Below, piece by piece: positions 20,694-36,623 of a stretch of DNA of 64,000 nucleotides (positions are counted from its first letter, which is position 1; the number at the start of each line of letters is the position of its first letter). Below the pieces are notes generated by a model. The model had not been told where the DNA came from, did no database searches, and saw only the letters and a program-made list of their open reading frames with translations. Position numbers and translations under genes: made by a program. The stretch is from Micractinium sp. NFX-FRZ (taxonomy: Eukaryota > Chlorophyta > Trebouxiophyceae > Chlorellales > Chlorellaceae), in contig JAPTJF010000093.1 in assembly GCA_029339195.1 (NCBI GenBank), positions 62,001 to 126,000 on the forward strand, given 5' to 3'.

Positions 20694-23600
20694 TCACAGC
20701 TCGATGCGCTGCGTTTGCAGCTCGTGCTGGTGGGTCAGCAGGTTGATGTTCTGCACGCGGCAGGCGGGGCCCTTGCACGTCTTCAGCCGGCCCAGCTCGC
20801 CCTGAAGGGCAGCAATGAGCTCCTGCGGGGGGAGGGAGGGATACATAGAGACAGTTGTGTGAGACAAATGACTGTGGCAACCAACCATGTGCATTCGTGC
20901 TCAGGGTGCTGAGTGAGCGCGGCCATGGCGGGCAGGAGGGGGGCGCGACACGTTGGGCACAGGCTGGCCTTGCCAAACAGCTTCACACACACGGAAATGC
21001 CATACGGCGCACGATGCCCGAGTCGCTGGGCAGGCGGAGCGCCGCAGCAGGTGTGCAGGCAAAGAAGACATGAAAGCGGCAGCTGCAGGAGCCTCCCGGA
21101 TCAGCCGTGTGCACCCCAGCCCCCTGCCCAACCTCCCCCAGGAGGCGCCCCGCCCGGTACCGCAGACAGCTGGCAGCCAGCAGGAGCAGCCCTGGTACCA
21201 CGCATACCAGTGGAGCTCACCCGAGGCGCCGAGTCAAATATGTTGTCCACTTCGTGGGGGTCGGCGTGCAGGTCGTAGAGTTCGAACCCTCCTGTGCACA
21301 AACAGTAGGGAAGGGGGCAGGAGGCGCAGCACGCAAGTACGCAGGCTGTTGCAGTAAACCGGAGAGCGAGGCATGCACTGAGCGAGGCAGGGCAGCCACA
21401 CGCGGTTACGTGGTATGCATACATAAACTGTACTGCCACCAGCCCCACACTGTACCTGCAAACTCGATCAGCTTGTACTTGCCCCGCCGCTCGCCATGAC
21501 GGAAGTGCACCTGCAAGAGTGTTGCACAGAGAAGGAAGGCAGTGGGGCGGGGTGGGCTTGCGCGAGTGGTGCAGGGATGCTGGGGAGGCGAGGGAGGTGA
21601 GTGGGGTACGGCCTCCGTCCCCCGGTACACTGCCAGACTGCATTGCGAAGCTCCAGAATCGGGTGTCACAGCATCTGCCCAGGCCTGCCGCCAAAGGCCG
21701 CTGTGGCACTTGCCCGAATCGCGTAGTAGCCAGCAGGGAACTCCTGCAGGACAGGGAAGGCAGGCGAAGCAGCGGCTGGTGAGCGTGCTGGCACCGGCAC
21801 AGCAAAGAAGTGCTAATTTGTGTCACTGCCCTGGCTGGAACTGTTCTGCCCGCTCGCCCAGCTGAACCCAGCCGGCACGGCACCCAGCTGCCCAGCTGCA
21901 CAACGAAACACTGCCTCGTCCGCCCACCAGCCGCGCCCACTGCCACTCGACCCATGTCGCTCCCCTCAGCCCGCTTGCCTCGTTGGCGGCACGGACAACA
22001 GACTCCAGGCTGATCCCCTCTGCCAGCGCCAGCTCCTGGTACTGCAGCACATATAAAGGTGTACAGGAGAAAAGGTATGTTGCAAGAGTGCCGTGCCGCC
22101 TGGTGCTGCACTGCACCCAACTACCTTGAAAGTATGCACACATGAGTGACATGTGAACAGCATGCCAGGTCAGCAGAAGCACATACAGCAAGTCCAGGTG
22201 ATTAGAGCAACAGAAGCGCCAGGTCAGCAGCATCAGCAACCACTGTTAGGTCGGCAGGCGTAAGACTAACACTGCGCCACCGACACGTTGGCAGGGCCAA
22301 GCCAGCCGCCCAGGCAGGGCGATGCCTAAACAAAAAAAAGCCTGTCAGTGTGGGCCATTTGCAGTAACCCAGCCCACGGCAGGCAGCAGCGCAAGCTCAG
22401 CACCAAAACACGGTACTCACGATCCTGAAGCCGGTCTCCGACTCTCCGGGGTAGCCCGCCCGGCCCTTGGGGGCCCGCTCCTCCACACGCGAGTTGTAAT
22501 CCTTGCCCTTGAGCTCGGGGTCAATGGCGCCCCCAAAGAACTCCCAGTCCAACACCTGCACCCATTCAAGTGCCAGAGGACAAGAGGGACAAGGCCTGTA
22601 TGATGAGAGGGGGCATGGGCGAAGATGGGAGCGAGCACGGGCACGAGTTGTTGGCTTGGCCTTTGCCCGGGCCGAATGCCGCCGCTAGCTGGGCACGGCC
22701 AAGGCACCCGACCGCCACCCGCTCTGCCTCCGCCCTCCCGCATCTTGCGCTGCAGCACCGCGCGCTCAGCGGGCCCCGTGGGGCGCAGCCCCTCTCCAAA
22801 CAGCACCTCGTTCGCTCTGCCCACCCACCCGCCCCACCTCTTGAGGCCAGCTTCCGTCGGGGTTCTGGCGGGGGCAGTGGCCGTCAAAGGGATCATTCCA
22901 TGGGTCGGCGGCATGGGGGGTCAGGATGCTAGTGAACCTGCAGGCGGGAGAGCAGGCCTTTTTTGGCTTCTTACTTGTCTGGAGAATGTGGGGGCGCCGC
23001 GGGGAGCCAGAGGTACAGGGCTGCCTGCTATTCCGTGTGGGGCGCCTTATCACCTGTCCCACACTCAAGCTCCCACCGCCCCACGCACGTGTCCACCGCT
23101 CCTGTGGCCCCGGGCTTCTCAATCAGGTAGGCGGTGCGGTGCAGGCGGGGGTCTGCCAGCACGGCCTGCTCCCCTCTCAAGATGGGCCCCAGGCTGACGC
23201 CGTCCCGCCACGTGGGCTCGCTGTCCTCCACGCCTGCACGGCACACATGTGAAAGAGAGAAAAAAAAGGGAGAAACTTGTCGAAACACACATTCTATGGT
23301 TTGCAGTAATGCAAGTACTGCACAGCGGCGGTCCCTGGGAGGCGGCGCAGACAACACACGATACGTCACACGGGCAGCCACGTTTGCGACAGGGCGAGGG
23401 GGTGGATGGTGGTGGCAGGCCAGCAGTGCAGGCAGCACTTGAAAAAGAGAAATAGCAACGCACCGGCCAGGTCCAGCCAGGTCGAGACAAAGTCTATGTT
23501 GCCGACCTGCACAGCCAGCACGCATTGATTTCATTCTATTAGCACACAACAGGCGGAACACAGCAGGCAACGGCAGCAGGCGGACGGGGGTGGAAAGTGC

Positions 23601-26600
23601 AGGCCGGCAAGCAAACAACACAAACAGACCCCTACCCCCACTACCCACCGACCCACCAGCAAGCAGCCGGTGCAGGCGCACACGGGCTGTAGACGGGGCG
23701 GCCAGCGGGCATGCATGCAAGCGGTGCTGGCAGAGCCCCAGGGGTCCCTGGTTTGGCCCGCTTGCTCTCGCACACACTCAAGGACAATAGCGGGCGCTCT
23801 CCTTGAACAATAAAAACAAGCAGATATATACACATAAACCCACCCGCCCACCCACCCACCAGGTGGTCCAGCTTCAGGCCCTGGGGCACCCCCGGCCGCG
23901 GGCGTAGAAGGGCAGGCGCACATCGTTTTCGTAGGGCGAGATCTTGCCGGGCACGCGGTGGTGGCCCAGCTTGAAACCGTTGTCTGCATGCATGTGGTGC
24001 ATGTGTGAGGGGTGCATCCTCTCACGCCACTACCACACCACTCCCTCCCTCATTCGTAGGAGGTGCCTGGTAGGAGGTGTGGAGGCCGCCTGCTCGCTGG
24101 GAAGCGCTCAGCTGCCCCCAACCACCTTGGCTGAGCGCGCGTTGTCCAGCCCGCCTTTGCAACGCATCACCTTCCGCCTACAACGCGTGTACCGAGCTGC
24201 GCCTGCCTACCCACCGGCGGTGTAGAAGATGTAGGTGTTGTCCAGCTGGCCGATGTCCTGCAGTGCCTGCACCACCTCGGCAATCATCTCATCAACCTGC
24301 AAAGGCGGGGCGAGTTGGTGGGTGGTTAAGAGTGTCAGGGAGAGGCGGTGAGCATGTGTGTGCCTGCACCCGCGCTGTTACCTTTATTGTCAAATTCATC
24401 TGCCTGCTAAGTGCTGCCTCGCATGCAACGCAGGCGCGTGCTCACCGCAAGCAGCGTCTCTGCGCGGGTTTGGTACTCGAAATCGAGAGCACGCGCCGTG
24501 TCCTTGGTAATGGGGGGCACCCGGCGAAGGAAGGACACCTGCAGCGCAGCCCAGTGGGGGGAGGGCAGGGCCGGGGGAGAGGAGGATCGGGGTTGAGGCT
24601 GGCGAGTTAACTGGCCTCAAGTAGAGACTGCCAGTGGCACCCGTCGCTCCCAGAGGGAACATCCCGCCCCAACGGGCAGCAGGCTGCATGGCTGCCAGCG
24701 CAACTAGAATTGTCACGCTACGCCCACCCTGCGCAGCACCCGCTGACCAGCTTGGGGCTGCGTTGGCTGCCCATCCCTAGCCGTCATCAGGCTGCCTCTG
24801 CCTGCAGCAAGGCTGCCACATGCGGGTGCCTTGCCACAATTCGCGAACTCGCCTTCTTAGAGATGTGTTCGTCAGACTCGTTCCAAGAAGGCACACGTGG
24901 GATCTGCAGGCCTGCAACACACAGCGTGCACAGCATGGCATGCACGGTAAGGGAGGCGAGGGGGCACTCACAAGTGGCCAGCCACTGGCGCATGGGGCCA
25001 GCAACTGAAGTGACTATCTGCACATGCACGCTGGCATGCCAGAGGAGGTGCGGCGACGGTGCGGCGAAGGCGGAAGCGGCGCCAAGCGCTGCGCACCGGT
25101 GTAGACGCCACGGTGGCGCTTGGCCGGCACGTGGGGCCTGTGGGTTGCGTACCTGCACACAGGCGGGGGCACGGAGCGCAGTAGCGGCAGGTCGATTGAA
25201 GGGGTGGCATTGGGAGGGCGTGACAGTGGAGCGCGATGGTAAGCAAGCTGGGGCGGGCAGCAAGCGCTGGCGGCCTGAGAGAACAAATGCAGCAGCTGGG
25301 CAAGACTGGACCGGGCAGGGCAGGGCTGTCAGGCAGCTACCAAGCAGCTGGACGTACGGTGTGAGGTAGAGGAAGAAAGGGCGGGGGTCCTGCTGGTACT
25401 GCTTGATGTACTCAATCGCCTTGTGCTTCACCACATCTGGCCAGGGCACGCACAGGTGGGGTGGGAGGTGGGGTGGTGGGGTGGGAGGGTGGTGAGGTTA
25501 CACATTGACTACCATTCAGCTAGCATTGTAAGCAGGTATCAGGATGGTCTCTGTTCATGGCGTCGCGGGGCGAGCGAGGGCCAGGCGCAGGCGGGGTGCA
25601 GGCGGGGTCTGCGCCCGAAAGCCGTGGAAGTGCACCTACAGCCTGGCCCCCCACTCTTTCCCTTCTTCCCTCTCTTCCCCCTCCCCCCGTCTTCCCTCCC
25701 CCCTTCTTCCCTCCCTCCCTCCCTCACCCGTGCTGTAGTCCTCTTCCTCGGTACCATAGTGCACACTCCTGCCCTGGTCCGACACCGTGTAGTTGTAGTA
25801 ATCAATGTCGCCCACGGTGAAGGAAAACCAGCGGTCCCACCTGCACCACACACGCGCGGCACAACACCGGCAGTGATGATGACGTGGCGGGGGGCGGGCG
25901 TGCCTGCCGTGCACACACGCCCTGCTGCATTAGCAACACTGCTCATTGCTCACCGGCATGCCCTGCCTGACGTGGCAAGCACGCCAGCCTTGTATGAAGT
26001 GTGCCCGGCCCTGCTCTGCTCGCCGCTCCCGGCGGCCCACAATGCGCCTTCCCGCCCCACCAACAAACTACCCTCCCATGATGTGAGTCCGGCCCTGCAC
26101 CGCCCAGGATGCGCCCTCGCGCCCCACCATCCTCCCGCCCCGCCCTGCCGCCTCACCCAGGGGGGATGTGGCTGGTGTTGACATAGCTGTTGAGATACTT
26201 GCCCACCAGCCCTGTGCGGTAGCCGCCGCGCTGCAGCTGGACGGGCCCAGTCTTGGTTTCCAGGCCCCGCTCCTGGAAACGTCGGAAGCCGCCCAGGGGC
26301 AGGTCGCCTGCGCCAATCACCTGCGGTGCAGCAAGGGGGCCGGGTGGGAAGATGCGGGGGGCATTCGGGCACACAGGGGGCAGATGCGGGGCCAGGCAGG
26401 ATAAGGGCAGGCAGGCGGCTCACACCCCCTGTCTGCGCAGTGCGGCTGCCATGGGCATGAGCAGCCTTGGAACCCCGCTCCCTGAAGTGCCCCACACCCA
26501 CCAGAACCGTACCGACACTTTGAGCAGCCCCCCGGCCCCCGCAGCCGCCCCCCCAGCTCACCCCGTGGTTGTGGGCGCACGACCCCGTCAGAATGGTGGA

Positions 26601-27327
26601 CCGCGACGGGCAGCAGACGGCGTAGTTGGCTGTGTAGGAGGTGAAGTTGATGCCCTGCTCGGCAATCAAGGTGCGCAGGTTGTCCATGCGCCAGTCTCCC
26701 TGCACGTGGGAAGTGCCGCAATTGCCGGTTGGGGAAGTGGTGGGGGAGCGACAGAAGCGAGCGGCAGGGGTGCTAGATGCAGCCCAGGCCGGGTGGATCC
26801 GCTTTCCAGGTGTACTCTATCCACACACATCAGGCATGCACCCAGAAGCACGACGAGCACAGCGACAGCAGGTGGCAATGCAGGGCTGAGGTGCGGCCGG
26901 GGAGAGCGGCGCCACCCGGCCCCAGGCAGGCAGCTAGCGGGCACCCCATAGCTGTGTGGGCGTGGCGGCTCACCCCCATCATCGCATCCTGGTCATCTGC
27001 ATTTGAAAGAGAGCAGGGTTGGGCGTATGAGAGGATATAATATCATTTGCCGGCACAGGTGAGATGCAGCGGCTGGCTCTCGGCTGGCGGAGCCGCTCCG
27101 GCGCCGCATGGCATGGAGGCAGCACCGGTGCACCCTCAGCACATGGGAAGCTGGTTCTCAGTTGCACCTGTGAGCAGAAAGACTATGTTGGGCCTGGGTT
27201 TGTCTCTGGAGGCGTTCAGTGAGTCGGCGTCGTCGCCCGGCACCCGAGCTGCCGCCGCCAACCCCACCAGGCAGGCCAGCAGGGCCAGCGCCCGGAAGGC
27301 GGTCTTGCAGGCTTTGTGGTTGACCAT
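20694..27327 (-). CDS. Secreted arylsulfatase (sulfatase family S1), 20 exons, one apparent frameshift
   Basis: Hydrolyses sulfate esters. In Chlamydomonas the periplasmic homologue is induced by sulfur starvation (family knowledge). Exons: 27327-27168, 26996-26974, 26699-26562, 26320-26157, 25840-25728, 25436-25358, 25152-25097, 24911-24853, 24538-24446, 24296-24215, 23983-23860, 23506-23464, 23233-23089, 22937-22838, 22555-22421, 22041-21979, 21743-21714, 21510-21456, 21291-21221 and 20822-20694; about 620 aa. A signal peptide (residues 1-27) precedes PNIVFLLTDDQDAMMG (metal site). CCPSRSTILTG carries the Cys converted to formylglycine. GYRTGLVGKYLNSY, PFFLYLTPYATHRPH, YTADNGFKLGHHRVPGK and FELYDLHADPHEVDNI follow in family order. 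Exons 2 (23 nt) and 17 (30 nt) are tiny. Introns 8, 16 and 17 start with GC. Exon 11 lacks one base near 23889-23895, shifting FYARG out of frame with the expected PGVPQGLKLDHL. Confidence 0.88.
23860..23983 (-). other. Arylsulfatase exon 11 with a single-base frameshift
   Basis: From the acceptor the frame reads DNGFKLGHHRVPGKISPYEN, DVRLPFYARG, then runs to a stop at 23874-23876. The family-like continuation PGVPQGLKLDHL is in the next frame. One extra base in the C/G run at 23889-23895 would fix it and make the whole gene divisible by three. A sequencing or assembly slip in a homopolymer is the simplest reading; a real null allele is possible. Confidence 0.75.
25998..26150. repeat. Imperfect tandem duplication in arylsulfatase intron 4
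   Basis: Two units of about 85 bases share CCCGGCCCTG or TCCGGCCCTG, then ATGCGCC, and CGCCCCACCA. They lie between the donor of exon 4 and exon 5 and contain no coding edge that I could recognise. Confidence 0.6.
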
Positions 27328-28310
27328 CGCGACGGATGGCGAGAATAGATTGCGGAGCCATCGAGAGAGTTGCTATGCCTGCCCTTAAAAGCTGGCACTT
27401 CTGCAGGCGCCACAACGTAAACACGACGTCGCGTACAACCTTCTGCAAACAACGCCAGCAAGTGTGCGGGTTCCGGGAGGAGCGTGGGATGTCGGTTTAA
27501 CAAGCATGTCGCTGTTGTACAGAGCATGACGCCGCGGGAGGAAAGGCACGCCGTTGGCGGCGGCCAGCGGCAGCGGCAGCCATTCCCTCATTCAGCTCAC
27601 TCACATCACCCTGCTCGTTGCAACACGGCACCGCCGGAATCGTGACATTCGCAGCAGTGTTGGAGGCCACAACAGCGATGGCAGAGGCAAGGGAGACAGC
27701 CGCTCCTGATGCGCACTGCCTACCTGCACTTCACCTCCGCAGCCGGCGGCGGCGCCTGCTGTGCCGGCAGCTGCACTAGCTCTTTGACAGCAGTCCGAAT
27801 GCAGTGAATTCCCAGCCCACAGCAGGAACGGATCTGCCTCGTTCAGCGCTCTCAACAGCAAACTGAACTTGCATTGAAACATTGCCATCTCGCCAGCTCC
27901 ACCACACCATGCTCCACCTGCTGACCACTGTGAGATGCGGGTTTGTTACAGGTGTGGCGGCAGTGCCGCCGGGCAGGTAATACAGGGTGCGGTAGTGCGG
28001 TGCCGGTACATGGTGTGGAGACGCAGCCTGGACCGTGGGTGCAGGCCTCAATTTCTTCCAAACCTGCAGCCGATGTGGTGAAGGATTTCAAGGTGTGGGC
28101 AGAACTGGTGAGAAGCCTAGCAGCATATGCAACCTTGCATCTCCTCACACTGCCGCACCCAGGCAGCATGCCCAGTGCCACAAACACACTCTCATGTCCC
28201 GCAAAAGGAGCTCTGCACAGAGGTGCAACATACAAACCGCCAAACACAGTCTTGCCCTGATCCCTGGAACGCTGGAGAAATTGCAGACCAGCCCCCCGCC
28301 CCCTGCCCGC
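27328..28310. promoter_or_regulatory. Arylsulfatase promoter and TVP23 3' region
   Basis: The 983 bases separate two minus-strand genes. TTACA at 27946-27950 (UGUAA on the minus strand) may end the TVP23 transcript, leaving about 600 bases of sulfatase upstream region. Open frames here, such as 27601-27888 minus, match nothing I know and show no splice or codon evidence. No TATA box is obvious. Confidence 0.45.
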
Positions 28311-30255
28311 TCACATGTAGGCTCGGAGGCCGGACGCGAAGAGCGAGTTGAACTTGCCCTTGATCTGGTTCTGAGCCGCCTTGCTGCACTTGAGGTAGCC
28401 CATCAGGTTGGCGCCGCTGCTCGGTGTTGGGGGAGGGTGGGAGGGGAGGTACGGGGAGATAGAGGCATGTAAGGCAAAAAGGTGCAGGCATGGCTGGCAG
28501 GGGGTGCAGTTTGAGTGGTGCATCCGCTTGGCAGTGATCCTCAGGGCAGAGAAAACAGTCACCCTCATGTGAGCAGCAAGGCGATAACCACCAGCAGCAC
28601 GTGGTCGACGTTCAGCACACCACACCGCCCCCTTGAGCAGCCCTGGCCGCGTCGCCTTCCAGGCCTGCTGCCCCTTCCCCCACATGAGCAGCACGGCGAT
28701 GACAACCAGCAGATGGGTCGTGCACAGTTCGGCTTCAAAATGGCCACCAGCCCCAGCACGCCGCTGCCCTACCTCCCTATGTAGCCCACCACCCAGCCCA
28801 CACATGAATGGAGCCCCCTGCCAAGGATCCCCACCTGAGCAGCACGCCGATGACCACCAGCAGCAGGTAGTCGACGTTCAGCTTGAGGATGGCCACCAGC
28901 CCCAGCACGCACCACACCACGGGCATGGTGTACAGCAGCGTCCAGAACACAAACGAGTCCTTCTTGTTCACCGTGCGCTGCCCCTCCTCCAGGGCCTCGA
29001 ACTTCCAGTCGCTGCCGCCCGTCTCAGACACCTGGGGGCGGGCGGGGCGGCAAGGGGGCGGGGCAGTGGGCAGGCAAAAGGGCAAGCAGAAGGTCCCTCA
29101 ACAGACACAAACTTCCAGTCATGCCCCCGGCTCTTATACCTGTGCCAAAAGTGGGGGTGGGTGGCAAGAGGCGGGCAGGCAGGAGTGCAGGCAGGCCGGC
29201 AGGCGCATGGGCGCGTGCACAGATGGGTGGGTGGGCGGGGGGCGCGACATGTCAGGGCAAGGATGACAGTTTCAGCTGTGCTTTCCTCCTGGGGGATTCA
29301 CTGCCCATAATGTTGTGTTTGCTCGGGGCAGGTCCTCGGGAATGGAGCCTTCTTCATCACCCATGTGCGCACCCACTTGCCCCCAACCCGTGTGCATTTA
29401 GTGCAGCGCAGCAGGGCACAGATGCACGCAGGCAGGCAGACTAATGGTTAACAGGCAGAAGAGCGGGCAGGCGAGGCAAGCAGACAGATGGCCAGGGGCT
29501 TGATGGCAAGGGGAGCAGTGGCGAGCAGGTGAGCCGGCAATGGCTCAGAACAAAAGGTGCCCTTTGCCACGGCAGCAGCTTGGAAGAACGCGGCATGTCT
29601 GACACCAGAGCGGCGGTGCCGCAAGCGCCCACCTCGTTCCACCAGCGCAGGCCCACCATCAGCCGCCCCGACACGTTCTTGACCTGATGAGAGGCACGGG
29701 CGGGGCGGGCGGCAAGGTGAGACAAAGGTGGGCGAGCCCGCGATGCAGCGGATGGTGCCACACATGCCATGGTGCACCTCTACACGATGTTTCTGGCAAG
29801 CATGCGCCCCGCCCTTCTTGAGCACCCAGCACCACCAAACAGGGCACGCTCGCGCCGAGCACCCATCACAAACTGTGTGCCTGCCCCCGCCAGCAGACGC
29901 AAGGTGACACCCAACACAGCGGCACCCCCACGAGCAGCATGTCGCACCCAAAGTGCCAGAACGAGTGTGCCTCCGTTGCTCAAGCATGTGCGCCTCTGCA
30001 AGTACCCAGCCATGCGCCGCCCCGGCGCCACCCAGCAGAGCAGCAACCCACCGTCCAGAAGTCGCAGACTAGGAGGAAAGTGATGACACAGAAGTTGATG
30101 ACAAAGTCGGTGCCAAACCAGCCGCAGAAGATGTAGATGAAGACGGCGGCGGCTTTGAAGAACATGAGGAAGAAAGCGGCCATGGGGTGCGCATAGCTTG
30201 GGGTCTCTGGGCCGCCGCCGCCGGCTGCCGTCGTCACGGGCAGCGTGTCCGCCAT
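28311..30255 (-). CDS. TVP23: TVP23 / FAM18, Golgi membrane trafficking protein
   Basis: Small Golgi membrane protein involved in vesicle traffic (family knowledge). Exons: 30255-30052, 29683-29633, 29031-28835 and 28416-28311; 185 aa, close to the usual 190-220. A short Gly/Thr-rich N-terminus leads to the first membrane pair (AAFFLMFFKAAAVFIYIFCG, then DFVINFCVITFLLVCDFWTV). The conserved KNVSGRLMVGLRWWNEV and DWKFEALEE follow, then a second pair, VFWTLLYTMPVVWCVLGLVA and YLLLVVIGVLLSGANLMGYL. The end, GYLKCSKAAQNQIKGKF, is typical of the family. The ATG at 30255 was chosen because TVP23 N-termini are short; upstream in-frame ATGs exist. Intron 2 has a copy of the exon 3 start, and intron 3 has two copies of the exon 3 end. 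It diverges from GARS. Confidence 0.94.
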
Positions 30256-34940
<4,685 letters not shown>

Positions 34941-35453
34941 CCCTGTGCCGGCCGGCACTTGCCCGCTTGCCTGCCCTCGTCACCGCCAGCTCACCATATT
35001 GAAACTGCATGTATTCCTTTGCTTCCACACCCGGTATTTCTGTGTCCTGCCTGCTTGCTTTTCCCCCTTCCTGCTCTTGCTGTTCGTTCCTGCTTCCCTG
35101 CCTTCGCGCAATAGCACGCTAGTGCGCGCCGCTCGCCGAGTGCTGCCAATTTCATGTGACAGCACATGCGAACCAGGAGGCTGGATAGAGCTGCATGAGA
35201 TGATTCTGGCGCTAATGGTGGAAGGTAGCCATGGGTGACTACTTGCGCCCTCGGCATTGGCTTGAGAGCAAGGCGCTAAAGGGCAGCCTTTGGGCTGCCG
35301 CAGTTGGCGGCGCCCCGTCAGCACCTGGCAAGCGAACTCTGCTGCCTGTACGCCTTGTGTGTCGCCGGTATTGCCCTCGACGGTTCGGAGCAACCATCGT
35401 GATCATCGACCAATCAAAGTCTGCTTGAAGCACTTCGCTCAAGAGTTCTGCGA
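34941..35453. other. GARS 3' region and upstream region of the small conserved gene
   Basis: The 513 bases contain no TGTAA on the plus strand and no recognisable exon. The two genes are in tandem orientation. Confidence 0.4.
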
Positions 35454-36268
35454 ATGGAGTCCTCCGCGACCTACCAAACCACGGTCGATACCGACACATT
35501 CCACCCGCGCGATTCGACGCCATCGGACTGCGCGGTTGTGGCGGGGCCCTCCCAGCTGCTGCCGCTGCCCGCCCCAAGCGACGCAGCTGGCGGCAGCGGC
35601 GCAGGTACGCCAATGTCGGGCCGCGCTGATATCACCGCAGGAAGAGGCTTTACGAATGGTTGTCATTGAAACCTGCCAAGAGTGAAGGCGCCAATACGGG
35701 TCGGCATCACCCAGACCGCCTGCACACACGCAGCCAGCGTGCCTTGTGCACACAGCCCCCGACTCTGCCACCGCCTTTGCTGCACCCGACTGCCTGCAGG
35801 GATACAGCTGGGGGTCGGGCAGAGCTTGCAGATGGACCATCTAGGACCTCTGGTAGTGGGGCAGGACGGCAGCCTGAGCCGCATCGCCAACTGGGATAAG
35901 CTGAGCGAGCGGGAGCGCGAGGTGTGCGGTGGGAGGGGCGTGTACGTGAGGTCTCTGGTGGTGGGTGCTACTTGACGCACAGAAGGGAAAACCGGCAGGA
36001 GGAATGAGGGGGACATCTTGCGAAAATATAAGCGCTGAGGGAACCCCTTTGGCTTTCCAGCCCTGTCCCTGTCGCCCCCCGGTGCCCCCAGGTGGCACTG
36101 CGGCGCATTACGGCACGTAACCGGGAGCGGCTTGCGCGTCTGCGTGCCGAGCCAGGGCAGCAGCAGGGCGCGGCAGAGGCAGCTGGGGCAGATCCAGCAG
36201 CAGCAGCAGCAGCAGAAGCAGGGCAGCGGCATGGGCAGGGCGATGGCAGCGCTGGGCAAAGAGCGTGA
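35454..36268 (+). CDS. Small conserved eukaryotic protein of unknown function
   Basis: Exons: 35454-35604, 35800-35921 and 36092-36268; 149 aa. The central exon encodes MDHLGPLVVGQDGSLSRIAN followed by W, then a helical segment rich in Glu and Arg (KLSEREREVALRRITARNRE). I recognise the pattern LGPxVVxxDGxLSRIxNW followed by RNRxRL from small plant and fungal proteins of unknown function. The N-terminal 50 residues and the Gln/Ala-rich C-terminus are poorly conserved. The three exons join in phase and have standard GT-AG ends (AG|GTACGC, GAG|GTGTGC). No signal peptide or membrane segment is present, so a cytosolic or nuclear location is likely. Its stop is 355 bases from the convergent patatin gene. 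Confidence 0.78.
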
Positions 36269-36623
36269 GGCGGCGGCACATGTGCAAGCTTCTGACTCGT
36301 GGAACGATTACTTTCTCCACTGTGATGTGCCCCAGCTTCCAACTGACCCATGTTCTAATTGCGTAGCCCACTGGCTTTTGTGGGCTTGTTAGTGTTACAA
36401 AGCCACTGGCTGTTCACGACGTGGCCGCCTTGTGCAACTTGGGCAACACCACACACGTGGCTGGCTGGCAGACGGGAAAGAAGCGGGGTACGGGCGGTGT
36501 TGCACAAAGAGCACTATGAGTAGGCAATGCAAAAATGTGAATGGAAGCTGTCAGCGGGTGCGTGCAAAGCTGTGTCAGAAGGCATGTGCAGGAAAGGACT
36601 TGCAGGCTTGCAAATGCTGCTGC
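36269..36623. terminator. Convergent 3' ends of the small conserved gene and the patatin gene
   Basis: The 355 bases include TTACA at 36395-36399, UGUAA on the minus strand, about 225 bases past the patatin stop. It is a candidate polyadenylation signal. No coding region was recognised. Confidence 0.45.

Noticed and set aside
21270..21295. tRNA T-loop (GTTCGAA)
   Set aside because: It is the FELYD codons of an arylsulfatase exon, and no other tRNA arms are present.
23874..23876. In-frame TGA in the arylsulfatase as a selenocysteine codon, given the nearby EFSec
   Set aside because: The conserved continuation is in a different frame, so reading through TGA would not restore the protein.
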